From NCBI GenBank assembly GCA_025677815.1, contig JAIXMP010000033.1, forward strand, positions 248,001 to 312,000: a stretch of DNA of 64,000 nt, written 5' to 3'. The notes beneath the pieces are model-generated. The model searched no databases, was not told where the DNA came from, and was given only the letters and a program-made list of their open reading frames with translations. The stretch is from Phascolomyces articulosus (taxonomy: Eukaryota; Mucoromycota; Mucoromycetes; Mucorales; Lichtheimiaceae). Position numbers and translations under genes: made by a program. Below, piece after piece: positions 1-12,527 of the stretch (its first letter is position 1; every line of letters begins with the position of its first letter).

Positions 1-387
1 ATGACACGTATTGAGACCGTTCCGAGACAGCTTGAAACAACTGGATCGGAGGCCCAGTACTCTGCTACGACGGGTAGAGGTCCCATTTCCTTTGATATTG
101 AAGTAAGTTCCCTGTTTTCTTTTCCTTTTGGTGGAAGGAGAAAGGATGTATGGAGGGAGAGGAATAATAGGTATTCATGTCATTTAATGAACAATACTAA
201 AAAACACATTATATAGTTGATCTATACACCTTACCAAAATTTATTCAAGCAAAATGTTGATAAACCCATTTTTGAAAACGTGAAGTGGACACAAGATGAT
301 ATTTTTGGAGAAAAGAATCAAGTGTTTAGTAAATTTATCGCTGCTATTTTACAAACTATGAATATCATTGAAAAGGCTTTGGGATAA
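1..387 (+). CDS. 3' end of an unrecognised protein-coding gene (5' partial)
   Basis: Two exons can be read: 1-102 and 217-387, joined in phase 0 across a 114-base intron that opens GTAAGT and closes ATATAG. The joined frame gives about 90 residues ending ...IIEKALG and stops at TAA 385-387. Exon 1 is polar; exon 2 (LIYTPYQNLFKQNVDKPIF...) has the helical, amphipathic look of a conserved C-terminal domain. An ATG sits at base 1, but the window also begins there, so this is probably the tail of a longer protein and the true start lies outside. I do not recognise the family. The splice site and frame are well supported; the function is unknown. Confidence 0.6.
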
Positions 388-2175
388 TAATAAAAAAAGT
401 TTGGATTAACAGATCCTTTTTTTTGAAAACAAGTAATTGTAGCTTCATTTTTTTTTGACTGTCCCTTTTACTTTTTTATATAGATATATAAAATTAGATC
501 ATAAGATAGTTGTTCACCGCAATGATCATAATATACAATTTTCGAGTTAATTTTACGTGGTTATAAAATATGAGGCATAAAAAAACTCAACTGAATAGTC
601 TCCGACATTTTCTGGTTTTCGCATGTCTCTGTGCGGTTGCTTATGTTATTCATGACACAAGTTGTGAGATTGTAGTTGTTTCGATTGTTTAGTTCCCTAT
701 TGTCCAGGCTTCGATCGACTTTCTCTACTGGGGCTGTACATGTTTAATTTAGTAATAAGCCTGGCTCGTGATACCTACAGACATACTTGGTTTTTCCCAA
801 TGTATCGGCACCTAATGAGCTAAATTTCATTTGTTTTGCATCTTGTTTTATTGGATAGAATGCGTAGAATCGTTATCTAATATAAAGCATCATATGAATA
901 AGAATAGAATCGTTAGCAGTATTGTTATCATCATGGGGTTGTTCGCCTTAAATTTATTCCGTATTATTATTCGTTTGTTGCTATTAAACAATACAAAACA
1001 TCATTTACAGTGAAACGTCACAGATTGGGTTTCTAGAGGCGAGTAGCACTCTATACTTTTGCTTTCACCTGGGGGTTATATTAAAATATGGAAAAAGTAC
1101 TATCTTACATGGCATTTGACATTCAATATGAAAGTAGCTGCTCATAGATTGACTTGAATAATATCCCGAGCTTGAATTGCTGAATGAAGATGGATCGAAG
1201 GCCAAGAAAAATATTACCTCTGCAAGTTTTACAAGAAAATCACTCGTAACAAAATATAAAAAATCATTGCTCTTAAAAATTATTTATATAATAGCATTTT
1301 GTCTCCCAATCCGTTTTTTTACGGATGGTATGAATATCCCCGTTAACATACCGGACGAGGTAAATTGAGGTTGAGCCCTGTAAAAACATGTTGGTAAAAG
1401 TAAAATCTTGATTGTGTTTACAAACTTTTATTTATTTATTTGGAAAGTGGTTCCTGAATTAGTATATAATATATTTTTGGCATGAGATGCAGAAAAAAAT
1501 CGTGGATCCATCCTTCCTTCAACAAGAATTTTATTATTAATTGATGCATGGGTAGAAAAAAAATGTTGTAATTTCTTCATTCCATGGAGCGCAAGGAGAA
1601 TTCGGTACAGTAGTAAACGGATCCAATCCCATGAGAATATTTCTGCAATTTGTTGGTTAAAGCATTCATTTTGATTTGTTCTGTTGGGATCATTTTGAGT
1701 AACCCTATCCCAAAAAAATCCTTTGCACCGCCACCGGAGAGAAAGCAACGCATTGTTTTTTTCTTCTAGTAACAATAGGATTTGTTTTATTATTGTTCTA
1801 ATGAGGTGTGATGATCATCCCATTTTCTTTTCATAACAAATAATATATAACGTGAGAAGAAGAATTTGGTTGTATATATAAAAATAATATATAAAAATTG
1901 GTTTATTATAGGAGATGTATAATAAAAAAAACGATGATTGTATAAGCAGGGTATTGAAGAGATATAAAGAAGATCATTATGAATGAATATGTGAGGGAGA
2001 GTGTGAATATGAATGTATACTTGTTATTATATATCCAAGGAGATTGTGTGGGTATGAATATTTTGGTGGGGGTTTTTTTTTAGTGTTTTATAAAAGAACA
2101 ATGTTGTTGTAATTAGGTAAAAAGGGTTTTTGTTTGTATATAAATGATAATTTACACACGAACAAAAAACAACAA
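388..2175. other. Intergenic region, no gene seen
   Basis: AT-rich DNA between the 3' end of the first gene and the 3' end of the dehydrogenase gene. Short frames at 831-1013, 1177-1368 and 1428-1775 have low-complexity translations, no recognisable domain and no convincing splice partners. Confidence 0.5.
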
Positions 2176-3118
2176 CTACCAAGCAGTGTAACCACCATCG
2201 ACTACTATTTCTGTTCCTGTACAGAAACTAGCAGCATCTGAAGCAAGGAAAACAACTACACCTTTCAATTCATGGGGCGTTCCCAATCGACCCACAGGTG
2301 TTTCTGACTCCCATGTCTTTCGCATCTTGACGCCTTCCTCTCCTTGTTGCGCAAGAATCGTACGATTCATTTCCGTATCAAAATAACCAGGCGAGATGGC
2401 TGTAACACGAATACCATGAGGAGCCCATTCACAAGCAATGGATTTGGTCAGTTGCAATACAGCAGCCTTTGTAGCATTGTAAGGTGCATGGGGTTGAGGT
2501 CGATTGGTGATATGAGCCGACATGGAAGCAATGGTAATGATTGAACCACGACGACCGGTTTGTATCATGTATTTAGCAGCGGCTTGAGCACAAAAGAACG
2601 TACCATTGACATTGACATCAAAGATAGTACGGAAATCCTTGGCAGAATAATCAGCGGCAGGACATGTCTTGTTGATACCCGCGGCTGTCACCACAATATC
2701 AATCCCTCCATGGTGTTCAGCAATTTGGTTAAAGACCATGGCAACATCCTCTTCATTCGTGACATTACAGCTCCAACTACTGCCTTTGATCTTGTTTTCT
2801 TTTTGGATGTTGGCAATGGCTTCAGCTCCAGTTTCGGCCAACAAATCAATACATGCCACTTCAGCACCCGCTTCAGCAAGAGCACTCATCATTTCAAATC
2901 CAAGACCTCTTGCTCCACCAGTCACTATTATATAAGATATTTCATTTCGTTCCATTGAAATATTAGTACGCCTATCATTCTTTAATATAGATGGATAGGA
3001 GACGAAACAACAACATCATAGATGGAGGAGGATATAATAATAGAATCATATATACATTACCTACTGCTACTTTTCCTTGTAATGACAGTAAAGAAACGAC
3101 ATTTGGTGAACCAGTCAT
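2176..3118 (-). CDS. Short-chain dehydrogenase/reductase (SDR), probable sugar/polyol reductase type
   Basis: Two exons, 3118-3061 and 2924-2176, encode 268 residues. The first exon supplies the start (MTGSPNVVSLLSLQGKVAV) and the first base of a codon finished in exon 2, giving the classical VVTGGARGLG. An ATG at 2955 lies inside the intron and is not the start. The TGxxxGxG cofactor motif is at residues 21-28. The catalytic Tyr168 and Lys172 (YNATK) follow Ser155 by the usual spacing. The C-terminus ends in the DGGYTAW signature common in fungal sorbose reductase, arabinitol and mannitol dehydrogenase type SDRs. Length fits a classical SDR. It should carry out NAD(P)-dependent oxidoreduction of a small carbonyl or polyol in the cytosol. 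The substrate is inferred only from the C-terminal style. Confidence 0.9.
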
Positions 3119-3563
3119 TTGATAAATTGATTGATGTGTGATGGCTATTTGAAAAAAAAATGTGTGTGAGAAAAATAAAATTGGAAGATGAAGAAAAAAA
3201 GATGAATTGAGAAATTTTTTTAAAAAAAGTTCCTTTATTTATATAAAATTATCCATCACAACCATATACAAAAAAAAGGTAGAAATGCCCACACACGACA
3301 GGTGACCCTTGGGTAAAAAAAAAAAAAAAGTAGATGCATTTGTTGTTTTGTATATTTTTTTATTAAGCTTTCCAGGAAGTTCCTAAGAAGGAAACAACCA
3401 AAGAAGTTCGGAAAAACCGCTGATTGGCATTTGAGATATTGAAGTGAGAGGGAGTAGGAGGCAGAGAGATGAAGTAGAAAAAAGTATACATAACACAATA
3501 TGCAAATAGGGTAATATTCCAGAGAAGTTACAAAGATAAAAAAAAAACCAAAAATTCATGAAT
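3119..3563. other. Intergenic region with A/T-rich tracts
   Basis: Stretch between the SDR start and the 3' end of the LIM gene, so it probably holds the SDR promoter and the LIM gene 3' end. Poly-A runs and short frames (for example 3256-3498 and 3383-3580, minus) are hydrophobic low-complexity shadows. No motif can be named. Confidence 0.4.
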
Positions 3564-4246
3564 CTATATATCATTATCATCTTCTTCGTTTTGATATCGA
3601 TGATGTGTTCGTTGTTGTTGTTTAATACTACGACTTCTACTTTGTGCAGCTATATTATAAAGAAGATTGAAAATATGTCTTTTTAGCTATATATATAATA
3701 GACTAATTGTTATAGATGATACTGATGATGATCCACACACATAATATATATATACAGTTTTTGGTTACAATACAACAAAACATGTATAAAAAATATGTGT
3801 GTTTATAATCAACGAAACGGATAAGATTCAAGACATTCCGGCTGTCTTATTTTTGAACTCCCCACGTTCCCTCTCTTTTTTTTTTCAACATCATCATCAT
3901 CATCTAAACATTATTATTATTATTATTATGCATAGACTAAAACTATAATATAATAATACATACGTCGTATAATGGCTTGGAGTTTTGGTACATGTTTTTG
4001 ACAAAAGAGATGACCATCATGCGATATAAAATTGGCAATAGTTAATCGACATCCTTTTTCTGAACACTAGTAAAAAAATTATATATTACAGAATTTAGAA
4101 AAATAAATAGGTCATGCATTGTTGTATATTATATTAAATATTTACTATTGTACCTTGAAACAAGTCTTGTGATAACGTCGACCATTCGCTTCAATTTTTT
4201 CAGTGACATAAACTTTTTTAAGACAAATAGTACAATCGTTGCTCAT
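3564..4246 (-). CDS. Small single-LIM-domain zinc-binding protein
   Basis: Three small exons, 4246-4154, 4066-3964 and 3649-3564, join in frame to 93 residues. All junctions are GT..AG (donors GTACAA and GTATGT). The first finger is C5, C8, H26, C29; the second uses C32, C37, then a Cys-x2-His pair in the segment DGHLFCQKH. The order and spacing are those of a LIM domain, except that the first pair of the second finger is separated by four residues (CSEKGC) and not two. After the LIM domain comes a short basic, Gln/His/Asp-rich tail ending NDI. LIM domains bind proteins; whether the partner is actin or nuclear cannot be told. No exon exceeds 103 bases, so simple ORF scans miss this gene. Confidence 0.8.
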
Positions 4247-5706
4247 TGTAAAGTGGCAAAATATATATAATATAGAAAGAGAAAAAAAAGATGGGTATAT
4301 AATATAAAAAGGTCAATTAGGGTATATATAATAATAATAACCCTTAAAAAAACAAGAAGAGCAAGAAGGAGTTGTGGAGGGAGGAAAATAAAGAAAGAGA
4401 GTAAAAACAAAAGAAGAGGCGGGATTGAAGGGTTTATATACATGATGAATCAAAAATAACAAGTAGTAATAATAATATACTCCATTTGAAAAGGAAAACT
4501 CCTTGTCCATCATCAGCATTAACCATTATTCAAATGATGGTTAAAATATAATGAGTGTAAATGGATTGTGTAATAATAAAGCAGCCAAATATCACTACTA
4601 ATTTATTCATATACTTTCTACAGTCAACAAGAAGAAGGCCCCTAATAATGCATATATATGATGATAATAATGATTAGTTTCTTCTTCTTGTCTCCTCATA
4701 TATCATCATCCCCTTACAGGCGGGAAATAGAACAAAAAAGATGAATTAGTTAGTAATAATAATAATAATAATAATAATAATAGCATGTGTACTATATATA
4801 TATATATATATATATAGATATAATAAGATGAGGCTTTGGTTTAAATTATATAAAGAGTGCCAAGATTATTATATATAAAATTTCATTTTTGTTTCGTTGT
4901 AGTTGTATTTGTAAAATAGATGGTATTAGTACATAATAATATTGAGATGAAATTTACATTTTTTATGCTCAATTCCTATCTTTTCTCCTAATTTTTTGAT
5001 CCTCTCCTCCTCTTCCAAGTATATAGTGATAGTATACTACTAACTACTGCTTTCTCCTCTTCTTTTTTTTTCTCCCCCCTCCTCGTTTTCTTTATACTCT
5101 CCTTGATTCTAATATGCTATAAAAAGTATCTCATGTTCTTTTTATAAAAGTATATAACATAAGTTACTGTTTGTATTACTGTTTTTTATTATTATCCATA
5201 ATAATATATACATGTGCCACTTGTATTCTGATGAGAAAATCTCTCCCCCCAAAAAATTGTATGATTTTAATAAAAAGTTTCATAATTACAAACAAATATT
5301 GAATGGATAATAAGAAAGAGATAAAACCATGAGGTTACTCTTTCTTCTTTGTTTATATTTATTATTGTTATTGTTATTGATGTATAATAGAGAGTGAGGA
5401 TGAGGATGCATTCTTTTTATTTTATATATAATGTAATTGTATAAAATGCTGTTGTTATGAATTGTATATGGTGGTAGTGGTAGTGTATTGAAATGTAATG
5501 TAATAAGAAAGGAGAGATAATATTTGTAAATAAGAAATTATTAGACAGGAAAGAAAGGGAGAGAAAAAAAGAAAGAGAGAAGGGGGTTGTCATGGTGGTA
5601 GAAGGAGGAAGGGAAAAGGAGGAGGAATAAAAAAGAACAAGTAGAATAGAAAGGAAAAGGTCATCTTTTAAAAAGTGTTTTTTAACATGCGTGGCAAAGG
5701 GTTATC
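4247..5706. other. Intergenic region rich in simple repeats
   Basis: Between the LIM gene start and the NRAMP 3' end. It contains an (AAT)n tract at about 4754-4781, (TA)n at about 4795-4816, and CT-rich and GA-rich stretches. No frame with domain character or splice structure was found. Confidence 0.5.
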
Positions 5707-7939
5707 TTAATCATCATGATCAGTCATCGATTGGTGGTGGTGCTGCTTTTTCTTCTGGATCGGTAATTCTAAAGGGTGATACATGAGATAAGCAACAAAT
5801 AATAGATAAATGATGCTGAGCAGGATCATCCACCATGGCCAGTCCATTTCATCAAGAAACATGCCAAATAAGTATATATTAAATCCAACGACGATCCATG
5901 ATATACACCATGAAACAGTCCTTCCAACAAGTTTGTTTTTGAAATCATCCGTCATTATGATTGAAGATGATGTCAATTTTAGGATAGGAATCATGACGAT
6001 CGGCAAACACAAACTAGTTTATATATAAAAACAGGTTTTCTAGACGTTAATGATAGTGGGGTCGGGAGACTTTTTTTTTAAAAAAAAACAGCACACATAT
6101 CCAACTTCACACACACACACTGATCGACTATTATCAACCAAAATTGTAACCTTTCTTTTGTTTCTATTTTATTTACCTTTGTAAAACATTCAAAATTTCT
6201 CCCATGGTATCGAATCGTTCTACAGCCAATACAGCCACAATCATACTTGGTACCAAAGCAATGATCCGTGTGATGGCCACACGATGCCATTGCTTTTTAA
6301 AAATAGCACCAAAAAACCCTTCTACTACATATTGCCCTGCCAATGTACCTGTCATGGTAGAGCTTTGTCCTGCTGCAAGCAGACCTGCTGCCCATAAATA
6401 TCTTGCATAATAACCTAATGTTTTGCTTAGCACATCCGATGCATCATACAGTCCCGGTAAATTGGTCACAATACGATCTGGTTGATAAAAAACTTGAGCA
6501 AAGACAACCACAATGGCCATATTAATAAAAAACGATGTTAACAAGGCAATTGCAGATTCCAAGGCAAAATAAAAATTGGCTTCTTTCAATTTGTTCTTGG
6601 ATGGTTTTTCACCTAAATTACGTGACATGACTAATGCACTAGATAATGGATAAAGATTTCATTCATATAAATATGCTGCCCCTCTAAACCTTAATACACA
6701 CAATAAGGAATATTTACCTGTGAAGGTATAAATTGTGGGGCATAATCACAGCACCGATGGTACCCACGGCTTGTACCACAGCTTGTTCTGGTATTTCTGG
6801 AATAATGATTCCCTCCAAAAGTGCACTGATTTGTGGATGCGATAAAAACATTTCCACCCAAAAACAACTAATCATGACACCAATCAAGACCATTAAAAAC
6901 ACTTCAATTTTGCGCACACCATATTGTTGCAAAAACATAAAGACAAAAGTGTCGGTAGCAGTAATCAAAACACCGATCCATAATGTAAATCCAAAAATAA
7001 TTTTGAGAGCAATGGCAGTACCAATAATTTCTTGAATATCAGATCCAATAATGGCTAATTGCGAAAATAACCAAATAGCCAAGGATAAAGGCCGATTATA
7101 GGTTTGTCGGATCAATTGAGCAAGATGTTTGCCTGTCACTACACCTAATCTTGCAGATAAAATCTGAATGACAAGACCTAGAAAGAAGAACAAGTAAGGA
7201 GAGTCAATAAATCATATATATCAAGGAGTTAATTTATTGTTTATGCCGTTATTATGCATTTGAAAGGATGATCGATTTCTTTATAACAACATTTTTTTTG
7301 GTCAATCTTTGATATATTACCTGCAGCATGAGCCCAAAATAATAGCCATAATAATTTATATCCTGCAAGTGCACCACTTTGTAAATCACTTTCGAGGTTA
7401 CCTGGATCTAAATAAGCAATGCTCCTATTTTTTTATGCCATTCAATTATTTAATTAATTATTATTGTTTAATTCCTCTTGTTCATATAATCACACAGACA
7501 GCCAGACAATGCTATATAAAAAATGATGAGTTAATATACCTACATTAACCATCCTATAATAATATAGATAATATAATATGATCATCATCGTTAGTTTCGA
7601 ATTGGCTGCTTCTATTATTTACTATTTTTCCTTCTTTCTCTTCCTTCCGTCTTTTTCTCTCTCTTTTTATTCCCTATCAAAACAAAACAATATATATATA
7701 GTATTATTTTTACCAGGGCCTGTATAATGAAGTAGTTTAGACCAGGAAAACGATCCATTTTCGTCTGTAGGACCAGTATCGATTTGTCCTTTTACATCGA
7801 TTTCCACATCCCATTTATTATCATGTTCATTAGCATCACGGCAAGTATTATAGACTGTTGTCGAAGACGAATGGTTAATGAGAGGGGTTGATGATGTACT
7901 CCTTGACGACGATAATGACGGCGACGACGACAACGGCAT
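5707..7939 (-). CDS. NRAMP (SMF-type) divalent metal/proton symporter
   Basis: Six exons (7939-7714, 7553-7544, 7424-7321, 7177-6718, 6638-6177, 6013-5707) give 1569 coding bases, 522 residues, in frame throughout. The protein has the NRAMP hallmarks: TM1 [15 protein letters not shown] with metal ligands Asp85 and Asn88, and TM6 [13 protein letters not shown] with Met259. Hydrophobic helices follow to a polar, His/Asp-rich tail. The N-terminal 60 residues are Ser-rich and polar, then acidic. Exon 2 is only 10 bases (coding GA TGG TTA AT); without it the TM1 sequence is broken, and with it the family motif is perfect. The family imports Mn2+, Fe2+ or other divalent ions with protons, at the plasma membrane, endosome or vacuole. 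Which SMF paralogue this is cannot be decided. An 18-base palindrome lies about 180 bases upstream of the start. Confidence 0.93.
7544..7553 (-). other. 10-base microexon of the NRAMP gene
   Basis: On the coding strand the site reads ...TATTATAG, then GATGGTTAAT, then GTAGGTAT... It supplies two bases of Gly76, all of Trp77 and Leu78, and two bases of Met79. The upstream exon ends with one base of Gly76, and the next exon begins with the last base of Met79 followed by SIAYLDPGN. Confidence 0.85.
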
Positions 7940-8118
7940 TTATAGTATATTTATATATATGGTTACAAGGAACCGAAAAGAGAGAGGAAAAAAGAGAGGA
8001 AAAAGAATATATAATTATATGGACCGGAATGCATCGGAATTCTTGAGCCGGTGGACCCCGCTACATTTGTTCTTTGCAAGTGCATACAGCCAACTCCAAC
8101 TCTCCTGACTTCATGTGA

Positions 8119-8136
8119 CCAATGTTCGAACATTGG
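8119..8136. promoter_or_regulatory. Perfect 18-base palindrome upstream of the NRAMP gene
   Basis: CCAATGTTCGAACATTGG is its own reverse complement. It lies 180 bases upstream of the NRAMP start (7939, minus strand), in the putative promoter. A dimeric DNA-binding factor is a reasonable guess; no known site is claimed. Confidence 0.45.
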
Positions 8137-8727
8137 CATCATTGTATTTATAATCTTTTATACTCATTTCACCATAGAAACAATGAATTTGTTATTTTTT
8201 ACATGAAGATGTATAATTGGTTTCTATGAAGATATATATTATTATGGTAACAACGTTCATTGGTAAACAATCTTTCTATACAATCACTTCCTTGAAGAGG
8301 AGAGTGGATGTGAGTTTGTTATCAGTCAGTAATAATGCAATTTAAAGGGCCCAATCCAAAAAAAAGTCATTAGTTCCTTTGAAAATAGTTGATAAAGCTA
8401 TGTAAATTTCTGTTGAATTGGAATATTCCTTCTCCTTTGAACTGTATATCCCTTTATATTCTTAGATGCATATTTATTACATGGCTCATCACACGCTAAA
8501 CACTTTCTTTCCCCAGCTGTGTACAAAATCTATATAAGTTTTTTTTTTCTCAATTAAAATGATATTATTATTATAGCAACATGGGTTGCTAAAATTACAT
8601 AAAAGAAAGAGTGTGTAGTGTACAAGTTATAATTGGGTTAAAGTAGTGGTGGGATTATACATATTATAAAAATCAATAGATAAAGTGATAGAAAAACAAG
8701 TAAAATAATAATAATACTAATGGTAGA
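8137..8727. other. Intergenic region
   Basis: AT-rich stretch between the palindrome and the 3' end of the coiled-coil gene. No gene or RNA signature seen. Confidence 0.45.
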
Positions 8728-10236
8728 TTAAGCACTCAAAATCACATCACGAACAAGACGTCTTCGTTCAAGATTCCATTCATCTACCTTTGCGCCATAT
8801 TGAATAATCGCTTCAGTTTTTTCGTCCATATTTCCCAAAAGTTTGGCATCGCACCATTTCAATAAGTCACTCAAACTTTGTCGAACATCCCAAAGGTATC
8901 GTTGCATTGGTGAATAAAATGCACCAGTATCATCTGCTTCTTTTTTATATCTATCAAAAAAAAAAGAATATGCGTGAGTTACAGGTGCCATATAGAAATT
9001 GATCCATGCCATCTTTCTGGAGAGTTCCCAAATATATATATATAAATACTTACTCAACAGGAGCTGGAATACCGGGCAAATCAGGGTATAATTCACGAGC
9101 AGATTTCAGAGCTTCAAAAGCAGGTTGTGGGAAGTAAACTTGACCTTCACTCAATTGTTTGTTATCATTGGATTGTCGAAGTTCAACAATAGCTTCAAGC
9201 AAGGACATATCACATGTTTTGAGTAATTCAATGACTTTTTCAATTTGTTCATCATCTTCATCAATCTATAAAGACCAAAAAAAATAATTATAAGTATTAT
9301 TTTTTGATTCATATTCCAACCCTTCTCCTCTCTTATAATTTGTCATGTTTCAGTATTAAAAAACAAACCTTTTGAATGGTAGCCTTAGTATTTTCGACTT
9401 GTTCTTTTAATTCTTTTTCGGTAGGGAAATCACCTTCTTGAAAAATCTATTATATAGAATCATAAAAAAATGAGCCTTGTTGTTTTGTAGATAAATTAAG
9501 TGGAAAAATAAAAATAATCTATTTACACTGTCCAGCAGTTCTGTTAATTCATCACGATACTTTTGTAGAGATCGATTATCAACAGCAACTTTCTCATGCT
9601 ATATAAATATATTTATATTAGAAATCCATCATAGTCTCTTATGACCCCATAAAAAATAACTCAAGAAAAAACAAATAAATAAAAACTTACAGGTTCTTCT
9701 ACTTCACGAAGTCTATCATTTGCCTTTTCAAGGACCTTTTCAGATTCTTCAACAAGCTTTTCGGATTTCTTGATCCCGTTAACACATCGTTCCTTTTCAG
9801 CTGCCACTTCACACTAAATATACAAATATCTTCAGTAAGCACACAGAAGCCATGATTTTTCGGAAGAGGAAGGGCTCGCTTTTCATGACTTACAGTAATC
9901 CAAAACATGAACCAACTCAAAGTCCAACTTTCAAGATTTTTTTGATCATTTGTCCACATTTCCCTATATTTCATATAACCCGACCCAAAATGCAAATCAA
10001 ATAAATATACAAATAGCTTTTACAAACCATATACATTCAAATATTAAAAATAAAACCCCTTACAGTTTTGCGTTTGCTTCCTTGACGTCTTTTTCCAATG
10101 GTTGCCGAAGAATCTTCAATTTACGAATCATGACACGTCCTTCCTCATAAGGTTTTTCCACATGCGCAACACCAGCAACAGCATGAGACAAATCGTCAAT
10201 GGAAGAAATAGATTCTTGAGCAAGTGATCTTGACAT
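8728..10236 (-). CDS. Coiled-coil protein of unknown function
   Basis: Seven exons (10236-10064, 9963-9894, 9813-9691, 9598-9527, 9446-9369, 9265-9054, 8950-8728) encode 316 residues, MSRSLAQESISS... to ...VRDVILSA. All junctions are GT..AG and the frame stays open. The first 80 residues end in an aromatic segment (SWTLSWFMFWIT) and are followed by about 120 residues of Lys/Glu-rich heptads typical of a long coiled coil (about 85-200). A Pro-rich loop (DLPGIPAPVE) and a helical C-terminal part (YLWDVRQSLSDLLKWCDAKLL...) follow. I do not recognise the family. A membrane-curving BAR-like protein is one possibility from the helical layout, with no decisive motif. There is no signal peptide and no convincing transmembrane segment. 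Confidence 0.75.
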
Positions 10237-10627
10237 TATATATTATAAAAAAAATATAGGGACCAAAAAAAACGTTTAGAAGGAGAAAAATAGAAAAGAA
10301 AAGAAAGAAGAAATGATGGCACTAAAAAAAAGTAGCTTAAAACCGAGCAAAGGGTTTCTCTTCCAATGAATTTTTTGCATATTATTTTCGTCCCATTTTG
10401 GAATTGACCACTGTTATTCATCCAACAACAGCAACGCTTTTTATAATAGCAATATAGAAAATTTTGGGGAATGGATTGGATGGGATTATTTTGTGGACCT
10501 TTTTTTTAAGGTTTCCCATGGGAAATTAGGTAAATTTCCCGAATCCTAAAAAATATTCGCATGGGTGCGTTGTTAGGTAAGCTAAAAAGTGTGTAACTTA
10601 AAAGACTCATATAATTGTGAAAATGGT

Positions 10628-12527
10628 TTATTTCAAGTAGATGACTGATTCAGGAGGAATGATACCCTGTTCATTGATATATTTAAATGCGGGTCCAACT
10701 TGAGAATCCACCATTAATATAAAATTATCGAACCTATAAAATGAATCAACGTGTTTCATATATTAATCTTTTTGTCTTCCTAGAAGATCATTAGCAAAGA
10801 ATCTTACACTTGGTCCGTTTTATCAGTTTCAAAAATCTTGGAATAAATCCATTCTTGCTTAAATTCCTTCATTTGGTCCTAAATATGTAATATACAGCAC
10901 TATATTAGAGGTAAAAAATTTCTTTTAACGGATTGAATGTATATAATCATTACCTGGAAATTATCAAAATGAATCGGTTCACGGTCAGATCGGTTTTCTA
11001 CACGTTGATTATAATGCTGAAATAATGGTTGATCCAATAATAAACCTAATGCTGGTGCTTTAGGAATATTGATCTTGGTTTCTTCAAATGATCTATCAAT
11101 GATGGATAATGGAGAATTGCTACGAGTCACAAGCATTGCCATAGCTATTATAAAAGATCATATCCATCCAATTGAAGAAAAAAATCAATCTGTCAGTCAG
11201 CCCGTAATTATAAGCTTTTTTTTTGAGATGGAAAACAAACATACAAATCATTTTTCGTATCTGGTGCAGCATAAATGATTGACCACGTAATTTGATATTC
11301 ACCCATTCTGTTCCTTGAAAATAACTGGGTTCATGGACTTGGATTTGCATCATATGTCGATTTGCGCTTGGGTCTTTAAATGCGCGCGCAATGGTATAAT
11401 TATGAAAATTATGCGTGCCTAAGAACTTATTCATGGCTTGTTTTAATTTTTCATAACGTTCTGTATCGATCCGATATTCATTCTTGCGTGCAAATTCTTT
11501 AGGTGAATTGGGTTCGATATATCCATACGCTGTATTATTTTGATCATTGTTGCTGTTGTCGTCAAGAGAAGCTATTCTAATATCGGTTGGAAACTCGCGC
11601 CTTCGTTTCATGGGTTTGGATGATGAAGGTGACATCAATGCATACGTAGGTAACCAATATTCGTATTCTCGTGCGTTACATGAATTTTTGGCATGAAATC
11701 CGCCCATGACGTGTGAATAACCTAATGGTTGGATGATTTATCTATAGATAAGTTTTTTCTTTTTTCCTATCATTGATCTTATTACATCTTTATTATTATT
11801 ACATTACCCCATATACGAATCTGTTCTGGTAAATAGGAATTGATTCTTTCGACAATATGTGGATCTTCCACAATCATTTTTAATGATACAATGTTTCCTG
11901 CAGCATGAACACCTTTATCCGTTCGAGCGGCTCGATTCATTTGAACCTAATAAAGAGTGTATTTTACATATGTTTATTATCCGTCGAATGATCTTGTGCA
12001 CATTAGCAAAGGTGGGGGTGTGTGGAGAATCTAGAATGATTTATCATTTTTACCTTTTTGGGATCAGATGAATTGAGATTAGAAACAGCACCTGCTTTAC
12101 ATAATGCTTCAAATAAGGTTTGTTCAATAGAAGTAGCAGGCGGATTCCTATTTTTTGAACATTTCAAATCTCCAATATCTCAGCCATTTTTTATTTCCAG
12201 GGCAACAATGCTTTTTTTTGGTTTTTCTCTTCATTCTTTTCATTACCATTGCATGCCTTGGTATCCTGAACCATTGAATCCTAAATAAAGGGCAATTTTT
12301 TTCTTTGGTCGTCTCGGTTCCTGACTACCGTTCACTCCAGGACCTGGTGTGGTTTCACCTATTGCTTTTCGTGAATGTTCCTTGAAATGATCACGGCGTT
12401 CTTGTTTTGATTTTATTCGTTTTGAATGGCGTAATGGAGTGGTTTCCAGACTACTGGCAGCAGTATTATACCATCGTCGAGTAATAATACATGAGCAATA
12501 GCGATTACGAAAAATATATTTAAACAT
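10628..12527 (-). CDS. PUS1: tRNA pseudouridine synthase, TruA family (Pus1-like)
   Basis: Seven exons (12527-12247, 12147-12054, 11946-11808, 11721-11245, 11144-10954, 10878-10808, 10733-10628) give 452 residues with every junction in phase. The N-terminus is basic and Arg-rich, with a possible mitochondrial or nuclear targeting character, and is followed by KKKIALYLGFNGSGYQGMQWN, the TruA-fold start. The catalytic Asp135 sits in RAARTDKGVHAAGN. Later come SFMLHQIRKMISMAM and a C-terminal helical extension typical of eukaryotic Pus1. The enzyme isomerises uridine to pseudouridine in tRNAs and some other RNAs. A decayed copy of its 5' part lies 6 kb away at 18466-18845. Pus1 is favoured over Pus2 or Pus3 by length and motif style, not by a search. 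Confidence 0.92.

Noticed and set aside
2925..2955. ATG at 2955 as start of the dehydrogenase
   Set aside because: It lies in the intron. The upstream exon 3118-3061 restores GKVAVVTGGARGLG, the family N-terminus.
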